From positions 9,612,001 to 9,676,000 of the forward strand of contig CM049310.1 in the NCBI GenBank assembly GCA_026874595.1: a DNA stretch of 64,000 bases, written 5' to 3'. Source of the DNA: Sipunculus nudus (lineage: Eukaryota; Annelida; Sipuncula; Golfingiida; Sipunculidae). The notes beneath the pieces were generated by a model, which was not told the DNA's origin, ran no database searches, and worked only from the letters and a program-made list of their open reading frames with translations. Within the stretch, counting starts at the first letter, position 1, and every line of letters begins with the position of its first letter. Positions 36,901-48,900 of the stretch are shown here, one piece after another. Both the position numbers and the translations under genes were made by a program.

Positions 36901-39900
36901 TTAAAACATAGATTGAAGAATAAACACATAAAAACAGGATTTTTAATGACTGTAAATGTCTAAATGCCATTTTTTATTAAACCTTAAAATGTTTCAAATA
37001 GTAAATTTAATATTTTATCACATATTATTAAATTCAATTAAAATTTATGAATTTGAAATATGTACAACATGGAATTAACCGACTAAAGATGTAACAAGAC
37101 ATAACAAGGGACCTATGGGTCACGACGCTCAGCTGTTATATATGATAAAAAAATATTATTTAGAAATGAGGCTCATGCTGGTTTTGTGTGGTAATAAATA
37201 TAAGCTGTATTATGAGTTGTTGTTGTTTAGTTTATGTATGATTTTGATAGTACCTTTGGAGACAGGGAAGAGGATTGATTTCATTTATTTTATTAACAAA
37301 TGGAGTACTACTGTCACACAGATTTTGACTTGGCCATATAACTTATGCGCAGAACATATAATATAAGAGTTTAACTATTTATTAAAAAAATTACAAATAT
37401 TGTCCCAAATATAATTTTTATTAAAAATAATAAGAGAATCATATGATTTTTTAAAATGAAATATCACTGATATGATTATTAAAATAATATTAAAGAATAT
37501 ATTCATGAATGCATTCATGAATACATTTTGAAAGTATTTGCACGAGTATTCATATACTTTCATTTTTACCTGAATTCCCATTCTTTATGCAAGAAATTTT
37601 ATAATGGAGTACATAATCATATTCGTATTTAAATACAATTACAAAGTATTCGCACCATGTCTGGTATTTATTCAGTTTTCACAAAACAATGATGTTGAGA
37701 ATCCAGAATATACAAATTTCACACATTTAAATAATGATCATAAGTACCTGGTTTTATGGCTTTTATTTATATTAAAAAATAACTGTAAAAAATTCATTTT
37801 GGACTAATTTCACATCAATGTACACACTAGACACAGTAGGAATCTAGATTAATATTATCAACTGCATCTTTGTCTATCATTAATTTCCTTCATATAATCC
37901 TTAATGATTAGTAATGAATAATATGATTTACTTCTTTATCATTAAAAATGAACTGAAAAATGCCATAGGTGACTGCATGGTGTTATTTGGAATATGTGAC
38001 ATTCTACCCATCGATACAAGATTCTTATATCATCAGTAACTGCAAGTTAATTTCCTGTTATTATAAACTAACAAATTCCTTTTCTATTTTTCTTTAATTT
38101 GTTATTAAAAACCAATAAAAATTTATTAATTTATTGTTTATTGTTATGTTGTTGGTTAAAACTACTAGATGAGTTGGGTTGAACACCTGGATCAACTGTG
38201 GCTGGCCATAAGCTGCCTGGATTCTCCCCTCAAGCGTGCATAATTTGATGAAAGGTCAACAAGGTCAACATACAGGTGACTCAAGAGGGGCTGGAGAGAG
38301 CCAAAGTCTGACAGGGTCTCATAAAAAACATTAATAAAAGCTACAATATTTGGCAAATTTCTTTCAGCTTTCTAAACTAAAAAGCTGAAATCCTTATGTG
38401 TGCATGATATGAAAATTATATCAACAGTGCTCACGGGAAACAAACGTGCCTTGGTCACAGTTGGGCAAAATTTAAGGTACTAATTTTATATTTATACTAA
38501 TAACTTATAAAATTTGAAAAATTCAGAACTAATTTTGGGTATTCAATTAAATCTTGATTAAATAATGTTACATCCCTGACAAAAAAAATCTCTAGCTTCA
38601 GCAATGCCCTTGTTAAGGGAGTAAATATATTTCTTGATTTTTTACAAAGTGCATTATGTTTGGGCCCATAACTTAAAAAAAATACACAATACTGACATCA
38701 TTTCTGGCATGTGCATAGGGAATGTATAGAAAAATTTGTATATTATATATGATCAAAGTCAGATCAGTGGTTTTGATATTAGGCAGTCTTAAAGTGTAAC
38801 ATTAGGTTTTTAATGGAAAAATGAAGTTTTTCATTGATATCTCGAAGGAATTAAGTCCTAGTGACCAAATTCTTGGCATGGTAGGGGATTTTGGAGAAAT
38901 CTAACTGTATGCCAAATTTAAGGAACTTAGAGCTGAAGCTTGGGAGCTGAGCTCTAGCAAACTGCATAACACTAGCAATATGTGACATGGTGCTTGAAAA
39001 CTTGAATAAAATCTACAGTTTTTGATCAACTGGTTTCAAATTTTTGGTGTTAACAGTTGAAATGCTAACAAAAACATGCTGTGAAAATTAAATCCACAGC
39101 AGTTACAGCAAAAAAACGTGCCATGGTCAAAGTTGGGCAAAATTTAAGGTACCAATTTTTTATTTTTGCTAATATTTTTAAAAATTTGAAAGATTTTGAT
39201 CTAATTTTGGGTATACAATTTAATTTTGATTAATAAAAGTAATATTACTGGAAAAAAAGTGCTTAGCTTTAACAAGTTTTGTGTTAAGTGATAAAATTTC
39301 TTTCCTGATTATTTACAAAATGCATTATGTTTGGGCCCATAACTTTTTTAAATTAAATAATACAGACCTAATTTCTGGCATGTACATAGGAATTATATAG
39401 AGGATTATTTATAGGAAATATGAGGAAAAACAGATGAGTGGTTTTGATATTAGGCAGTCCTAAAGTGTGAAAATAGGTTTTTAATAAAAAATTGAGGTTT
39501 TTCCTTAATTTCTCAAAGGAATAAAGTCGCAAAGACCCAGTTTTCGGCTTGGTAGGAGATCTTGGGGACATCTAACATTATGCTGAATTTTGGATTCCTA
39601 GGTCTTACGGTTTCAAAACGTGCCACATCTACGGACGGACGGACGGACGGACGGACAGACGGACGACGGACAATGGACCACGACTATAGCTCAGATGACT
39701 TATAGTCAGCTGAGCTGAGCTAAAAATTTAATTTTGTTATCTATAAAAAATACAGATGAAACTATAAGATTCATTTTGTTTATTGAATCTGTTAACTGGA
39801 AGGGGTGGGATGGAGAGAGAGAGAGAATGAGAGAAAGAGAGGGAAAGAGTGACAGACAGACAAAAAATGGGGGGGGGGGGGGAGCTTTCACTTGTGCATA

Positions 39901-42900
39901 CTTCAGGCAGCCTGACCTAGAATCAGCTAGTTTCCTCAAGTATCTTACATAACAAGCTCAGACAGTAACCTTGCTTGAGGAAAATGTTATATATCCATGG
40001 TCTTCTATTACTTATACAGAAGCTGCAGTTTTGGATCAACTGCTTTCACATTTCAGATTATAAAAGCTGAAAACCTTAACTGTCCATCATATGAAAATTT
40101 AATCAACAGTGCTCCAGACATGGGGTGATTACTTTAAAAATGTAATCAATTTCCATTACAATTACATAGGGATAATGTAAATCAGGTGAGAAAGTCTAGT
40201 TGTTAAAATGTATAATGAGTTTCATGAAAATCCATAAGATTTTTCGTAAGTCACCAAGATGCCTTTAAAGTGCATTGACCTCCGACCTCATTAAATATGC
40301 ATGGGTTTCGTTGGAATTCGATTTTAAGCGAGATATTTTATTAACCAACATTTCTGATGAGTTATATCAAAATCCTTCATATTCTACACAAGTTATTGCG
40401 GCGACACCACAAAGTGGCCTGGTGACCGGTGACCTTAATAAATATGTGTGGATGTTGGCTATTATTGAACTTGGGCAAGATAATCTGTTGGTAAGTACTT
40501 TTGGAGAGTTTTGTGAAAATCCATCAAAGCCCCAGTAAGTTATCGTGGCGACACTAAAGGCTAATGATAGACAGACGGTGTGTACACCATAATTATACTG
40601 CCATATGATGAGAGTATAAAAATGATCAGAAACAAGTCAGTGGTTTTGATATTGGGCAGTTTTGAAATGTAACAATGGGTCTTTAATGAAAAATTGAGGA
40701 TTCTCCTTAAAATCTTGAAGGCAGGAAGTCACAGTGATCCAATTTTTGGTATGGTAGGAGATTTTGGGTATATCAAACTGTATGCTGAACACTTTTATAC
40801 ATTTTTCAACTTCGTCAGGATCACTGTTCATTTTATGGTCGGTATGTATTTAAAGTGTGATATGCATAAAGTTTACAGTGTTTAAATTTTTTTGTTGTCT
40901 GTTCACTTAACTGCCAAATTCAGGTTTCTAATCATGATTGCAATCATGATTACTTTTTGAAGAAATCGCAATCAATTACATTTATTTTTTCACAAATGTA
41001 ATCATAATCAATTACTTTGATTATGTAATCGTAATCGAAATCGATTACATTTATAAAATAATCACCCCATATCTGATGCTGAATTTTGGATTCATAGGTT
41101 TAATGGTTTCAAAATGTGCCCCATTTACAGATGGACAGACAGACAATGGACCATGACAAAAGCTTAGATGATTTATAGTCAGCCGAGCTAAAAATATAAT
41201 AATATTGAAGTATCAGGCATATAATATGGGCATATTATGATATGCAAATGAGTTATCAATGTATATGGCTGTTCACCTGTATAGAAAAGGAGCTATATTC
41301 ACAAAGGTTTTAACTTAGCGAAAATTACCTTTCACGAACATGACAAATTTGAAACCTTCAAAAACAAGAAGCCAACCACAGTTATGTCACACAATAAGTC
41401 AACATTGTTGAACAAACGCCAGCACTGCCTGGCAACACCACAAATTGGACATGCATGCTGACAAGTCAAATACTATAGGCTATAAAATATTGATTACATA
41501 ATCAGGTATGGTACTGAAAATGACACTTTTTTACTCTTTCAGCACATTAGTACAAGTCCTCCTGGCCTACCGTAGATCCGCGTTTTGCCGCCGCACGTCG
41601 TCTAATGGCCGCACCCCATGTTCGTAAAATATCTGGAAGGCTCCTTCACTGGAGTAAAAAATTCCCAAAACCTTACTTAATGGCCGCACCACATTTTCAC
41701 CACGTTCCATTGCCGGGTGGGGTATGGGAAGTTTTGGGAACACAACGAAAAAAGGTTCATTTCTTAAACGCTAGGCTGCAGCTAGATATGCTGCGGTATG
41801 CTGATATGTGGTCAGGATCAGGCATAACAGTTTTGGGAAACAGTTGCAACTGTGTATGTTGCTTGGCTTTGCTAATTAATTAATTAATTTTATTAATTTG
41901 TTAAACCGCCTGATCTACCTGATTAGAATAGATGACAATTTGTTAGGTTTATGACGACTCATCCAAGACGAATCCTAGTAGGGCCACGAAATTAATTTGA
42001 CACATCACTGAATGCCGGAGAATCTTGCGCCTTTAACTTGACTAATTAAAGTTCAATGGGACATCAAAGCATTGTATGGGACGACTGTAATTTAAACATT
42101 ATTTAGACATTATACATCGTCGGTCATTTAACAACAAAACATTTCAATAAACGACACCCGCGTCGGTGATCATATTTCCAGAACACCTCAGGTTGTGCTG
42201 ATCATAATATATGCAAAATGGTGTCCGAACCGTCAACCGGCAAAATATGCAACAGAAAATGATTACGGAACTTGCGGGCCTTGGTGTACCTTGCGCCTTT
42301 ACCCTGTCTAATTAAACTTCAATGGGACATCAAAGCCAACGGTACTCTTTATGATGGCTTTTATTTACACTCTATACAACGTCGGTCAATTAACAACCTT
42401 GACAAAACCTTTTAATAAGCGAATCCCGCTTCGAGCCTTTACGCGTACACCCAGGGTCCTGCTGATCATAATATATGCACACTGGTGCCCGAACCGTCTG
42501 CTAGCAAAACGTGCCATATTTAAAGATTACGGAACTAGCTGGTGAGGTTATGACCTTTGAGCGCCATCTATTGAAAATTTGATGAACGAAGAAGTATCTG
42601 AACGTGAACGCAGGTTAAATTGCCGAAGAACGTATTGTCTTTGGTTATCTTTTGTTTTACAGTTTATTTTAAAAGAAATGATATGTTCAAGAAATATCTT
42701 AAAATAATGTTTTACCGATATTGCAGCCATACTCAAATATAGGTACAACCGTTAGTCTGGATAGAATGCATAATTTGGCGAGTGAATATCGATCTTTAAT
42801 CAATCATTGCGTGAAAATTGCCGTGGTTTATGACTGACTCAGAAAAGTTTTATAATACATATAAGCATGTTTAAAATATCAATTTTACATTTTATAAAAT

Positions 42901-45900
42901 TAATAATCAATAAAATTAATATACAAATATGTAGTATCATTGAATATACGTTCCCAGTATTCACTTCTTCCTCAGCCTATTATCGACCATTGGCCCTCGG
43001 CGGGCCGTCGAGTCTCTTGTACATGTTTGAATTCAGCCTAACCTGCGTTTTATAGCCGCATCCCTTGTCGATAAATATTAGTCGGGATTTTCGGCTGTAA
43101 GTCTTATTTTATGGCCGCGGCGGCAAAACGCGGATCTACGGTACTTGCCTTACCTAAAATTGTTTAGGAGAAAAGAAAATAAAAAAAACATGTTCACAAG
43201 GTTTCTGGAAGGACTGTAGGTATTTTCATTCATGATATCACACATTATTTACCTGTCTCCTGAAGTATTCCTCCTCATGTGCAGCTTCCATCTTACCAAA
43301 GCTACCACCAGCATCTCTGTCATCAAAACAAAATATAAATACAACTTTACATTCTCTGGAGGGATGTATAATATTTATTTATTGGTGTAGAACACTGACA
43401 CTATCAAAACATACAAAATTTTTTCCTCATCCAAGACTGGTACAGCTCATTTATACAGGGAATCTTAATGCCTAGCTGAATGTTTTGGGGATATAAAATT
43501 CCTATCCGAATGCATATTAGGTTTCTGTTAAATTATTTTTAAAATATTAAAACTGATAGACAGTTCTCATGCATGAATTTTCAATCTTAAACTAACATAA
43601 AGATATAAATATTGAAAACTACTTCTACATACTAGTACACTCATATAAAATATACAATTATGCACTTGGGAATATCTACAGATGTGCAGTGAATATTCCT
43701 GGATATTTTTTTTTGGTTTGACAAAAATTGATAGCAAATGATCATGAATGGGTTCAATGAAAATTTGTTAACTGCTGCACTGACCTGTTGACCAAGAGAA
43801 GGTCTAATTGCCTGGGTGATTCAGTTCTTATATTCAAAGGGTCTAGCCAAGTTTGGACTGCATCAAAGCCACACAGCTGGACAAAATAATTATATAAAAC
43901 TTTGCATAACAAGGCAACTTACCTGACAGTGCCTCCAGATCCTCCACCCTGAAGAAGAAATAAGAGATGCATCATAAATCCACTTCAATCATAAATTCCT
44001 TGTAGTGTGTAGCCGACAGATTTTATAAATCTGTTACTAAATGAAACTAATGAATCCAATGTATTCAATTAATCTAATACTCGATATTTATATTGCTACA
44101 TCAGTCACAGGCTCAATCTGCCTGTAAATTTGTAACGATGGTCCCAAGTAGTTTCTGAGATATTGGGTCACAGAAAAAACACTATGCAAACACACCATCT
44201 AAATTACATATCAGCAAAAATAAAAGTTTTGTAAAGATGATCTTTTCAGAATAATTCAACAAAATTTATACTTATTAAATTACCTTTTCTCTACGGAATA
44301 GTTGACTGTGACATTAAAGCTGAAGTGTTTTATTATCTTACTTGGGAAAACCATGTCATATCGCATGTTGACTTGCAGAAAACAGGATAACACAGGTAGT
44401 GCCACCTGCATCTTATACATTAAACAATTACATACAGGTCATCATGACATAACTATGTATTTCAAAGTGGATCTCATAAATGACCTTCCTGGATTTTTAG
44501 TTAAAGGTTTCTGGGTCTAATGGTTATAATTTACCCCATATTAACAGAAGTAAGACAGCGAACAACGGTCCATCACAATTGCCAAGATGACTTTCACTCA
44601 GTTACTGTCAGCTGAGCTAAAAATCAACTAAATGTAACTGGCAACCACTGTTGATCACAATAAAATTATTCAAATTTTTTTTAATTGTAAGTTGTAACAT
44701 TGTCGATATCATAAATGCACTAATGATACCTGGTGAAAGAAATGTTGCCCATGGCCAAGGATGCTCAGCAGTATAGTGAATGTGACTTAGGTTATGTTAT
44801 GTCCTCACCTTGCCCTTTCCAGATCCCCATTCTCCTCCTGACATGGCCCTGACTTGAGGGCAGCTGTAAAGAAAAGTCACCATACCATTGAACTTTAAAT
44901 ATATCTTTTATCTAATACACTCACAAGTTACCTCAAATTTCAAAAAGTTTGGAATTAATAGCATTATTTATATTTACATTATATCTACATTTCATTTACA
45001 TTAGCTATTATTCAACTAAGGAATGTGCAATGAAATGACAATCAGTATAGGACAGACATACATATGAGGCCAATAATAAATTGATTGAAATTTGTAATAA
45101 CTTTGGGAGACTGATTAATGGTTTTCTCAAACAGAGCAGTCACATAAGTGGTTTTATCCATATACTCAGAACTGTAAATGTAAAAATATGCATGTTCTCC
45201 AAAATAAAAGTGTGACAAAAGGGCCCCATGGCACGATGACAGGCACAGATGATGAAGCAGGATATATAAACATAAGCAAGTCACAAGCATGCCTGAACCT
45301 ACCCTGACAAAAATCTAACAATGTAATATTTTCATGGAAAAAATCATAAATCAAGACATTTACTGCCAGCATATACCATGAAAACATACTCTCTAAGAAG
45401 TTTGGTAGAAAAAATATTAGAAAATTTACTTTTAACAAACTTAATCCGTCACACATTCCACTGATTATTCAGAATAAGCAGACTTCCACCATCATTTCTC
45501 TCAAATCAATTCAATGTCACTCTAAACAGAAGATAAGAACTTTTGCAAAATTCCTGCAGGAGTCTACGACTTTCAACTCCAAGAGAGGTGGTGTAGCTGT
45601 CTTTATAGCCTGTCCTTTTTCCAAAATATCGTTATCTTATGACTTCAGAATATTTATGATATTTAGACTGAACTCTTAGCCAGGTTCCATTGAAAGAAAC
45701 CTTGCATTTCAAACAGACTTTTGTGGTCCAGGAGTTAGAAGACTCAAAGCTGGGTTATCATAAACATGAATGTTAATTGAGGAGCATAGTGAGATTTTTT
45801 CACTTGTGGAAAGGTTGAAAGAATTACATGCTGTGTATCACTCACAAATGAGTGCATATTTGGGGTGTAACTCATTACTCAGTGTTACGATCATGCAACA

Positions 45901-48900
45901 GGGATGATTACATACCAAGGATCTGTAGGTGTGGTAGTTACTAGGCCAGGGTAACATCTTGATATTCATAAATAATATTGTCTGTTCCAATAAAACCTGG
46001 CCACCTGTTTTTTTTTGTCCCCCACTTCCTTGGAAGGAACAGAGGACAATGATTTAGGTTTGTCTGTCTGTCCCTCTGTCTGTCTGTAGTTTCTGTGCGA
46101 TAACTTTCCTAAATTTTACCCAATTTCATTCAAATTTTGGTCAGTGATTGCTCTCATGCTTATATTGGTTCGGATTGGTTTTTGAGTGTTGGTCTCACAA
46201 GATAATGATACAATATGATATTTCATTTTTATTTGATAAAATAGCACATTTAGTTTCACTAATCACCAACAGGTGTCGCTAGAGGTGTACAAAACAAGGG
46301 ACCCATGGGTCACGGCGCTCAGCTGATTGTGACAGTTATAACTGCATCACCATAGCTCAGTGACTGGGGGGGGGGGGGGGGGGGGGGGGGGGAGTTACAA
46401 CACCTTTGGATATAAATACAGAATACATAATTAAATTCAATGGTGCTTACAGGGACTAGTGGGAGTTACAGCATATCTGCATATATGTAAAGGATAAAAT
46501 TTCATTTAAACGAAATTATTTTTAAATGTTTAAAAACAGGCGGAGAGATGGAAAACAGCAAATAACTTTAATTTCCATTCAACGGAGACAGGAAAATAAT
46601 GAACAAATATATGCATTAGATCCTATTTTTTCTTTCGTAAGTCATTTTTTAAAGTTTATCAATTTTACAATTTATTTACAGTATATCAAATATATCTGAA
46701 TATTTAAACTGATTCACAAATCTAAGTTACAACAGCTTTGGATATAAATACAGAATACATAATTAAATTCAATGGTGCTTACAGGGACTAGTGGGAGTTA
46801 CAGCATATCTGCATATATGTAAAGGATAAAATTTCATTTAAACGAAATTATTTTTAAATGTTTAAAAACAGGCGGAGAGATGGAAAACAGCAAATAACTT
46901 TAATTTCCATTCAACGGAGACAGGAAAATAATGAACAAATATATGCATTAGATCCTATTTTTTCTTTCGTAAGTCATTTTTTAAAGTTTATCAATTTTAC
47001 AATTTATTTACAGTATATCAAATATATCTGAATATTTAAACTGATTCACAAATCTAAATTGCATCAACATTACAGCAGGGGTGTTCTGCCAATGCTGCAT
47101 AACTAATAAGGTTACCTAGGCAAGGCTGTAGTGAGCCAGAGTGGGGTCTTGAATATACAAAATGCAAATACTTTAAGAGCATCTGAAAAACTTCAATAAT
47201 TAGAATAATTTTTAAGCTTATACTTTCATATTTCAGAATTCAACAAATTAAATCCATCTGTATCCCGCCTGTGAAAAATTAAAAAAAAAACATGCCATGG
47301 CCAAATTTGAGCAAAATTCAAGGTACCAATTTAATATTTTGGCTTATATTTTAAAAAATTTAAAAGATTTTTATCTAATTTTGGGTAAACAATTAAATTT
47401 TGATTAATTAAAGTTATATTACTGAAAAAAAGTCCATAGCCTTAACTTTTTTTGTGTAAAGTGTCCAAATATTTTTCCTGATTTTTTTACAAAGTGCAAT
47501 ATGTTTGGGCCCATAACTTTAATTATAAAATACAGACCTAATTTCAGGCATGTACATAGGAACTATTAGGAGGAATATTTATGGTAAATATGAGGAAAAA
47601 CAGATGAGTGGTTTTGATTTTAGGCAGTCTTGAAGTGTGAAAATAGGTTTTTAATAAAAAATTGAGGTTTTTCTTTAATTTCTCAAAGGAACGAAGTTGC
47701 AAAGACCCAGTTTTCAGCTTGGTAACTGTGTGGTGCTGCCATCTTTTGGGCGTGGTTAAAACTATTTGTACTAAGTCATCAAAGACTTTAAAATCATCCC
47801 TTGTAGGCAAAACAGGGGACAAAAATTTATTGGATTTGCTGGTTATGATTATTTTTGGGTAAACAAAACTTGCACCAAAAGCAGAAAGAGGCAAATGCAC
47901 AATTTTCGGTACTATGCTTGTTTAAGATATTAATATTATTAAACTTACATCATGGTTTATTATGTACTTGTCTGTTATATATCTGTGAATCATGGCATTC
48001 TGGATCATTTGTCTTTCAGGATATGATGTAATGTGTGACGTAACAGAAAAGCAAAAGCACATGCATGAGGAAATATGTAAGCCACACCTTAAACAGGGGT
48101 CAGTTGCTCTTGATCATTGTTCCCATAGCCACTAGTTTTTTGTATACATATTGATAATATCTCTTACAGGGCTGTGGCAAATAGGGCTGAAACGGGTACA
48201 AAATTTTGGACTTGAGTACCCGAAAAGCATTACCTGACTCGGACTCGAGTACTCGTTACCATGGCAAATAATGCTGTAAAGATAAAACGGACATCTTCTT
48301 GTCGACGCAAAATATGCATTAATTTCACTACGTGACGGCCTATCTTTATCCCATCGAAGGAATAGATATAAATACTAAAATTAAAAAAATCTATTCGAAA
48401 CTTCAGAGCAAATAACTCATAAATGCAGGCTAAGTCCCTTCGAAATATGCTGCGATAATGAATATAAATAGCCCTACAGACTGCCCGTAAATTTGCAGTA
48501 ATATTCATATATGCATGAACATACACGAGTACTCGAGTCCAAATTTCTGACTCGAGTACTCGGTAAGTATTACTCGGACTCGAGTACTCCTTTCAGCCCT
48601 AGCACTGTCAACTGAAAATGTAATTGTAATTGAATGTAATTAATTACATGATTTCAAGTAACTGGAAGTAATTTATAATTTAAAGGGGCCCAGTCCCCGA
48701 TCTGATCTTTATGAACTAAAGGTAATCCCTTGGACTTCTTATAAAAATAGGCCAGAAAACGTGGATATCACTGCACACAGACTGCTTGTTTTGTTTATAT
48801 CAGCATATTTATAATATTTGGGGGCCAGCCAAAATAAATAAATTCAACAAGAGCATCTGACAGCAAATCAGATAAGCCAAAGTGTTGCAAATGGCGTTTT

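Larger units (their letters stand above)
26867..43252. other. ATP5IF1 intron 4, transposon-filled
   Basis: This 16.4-kb intron contains, left to right, the NR-half-site tandem repeat (27100-28560), HINEs C, D, E and F on the minus strand, a HINE L fragment with a nested MITE, and a TA-flanked TIR element (41568-43143). No host exon was recognised inside. Confidence 0.7.
46294..47724 (-). mobile_element. HINE copy G, 5'-truncated, with internal duplication
   Basis: The 3' end is typical (ACAAGGGACCCATGGGTCAC from 46294). The 5' end is missing: similarity stops at 47724, after CAGCTTGGTA, before the GTCY tract. The interior resembles copy E. It contains a 27-G run (46366-46392) and the 332-bp tandem duplication. 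Confidence 0.7.

Noticed and set aside
42351-42545. Frame containing YAHWCPNR, faintly like a thioredoxin WC motif
   Set aside because: It lies inside the TA-flanked element, lacks the CxxC pair and fold length, and its DNA is duplicated 264 bp away.
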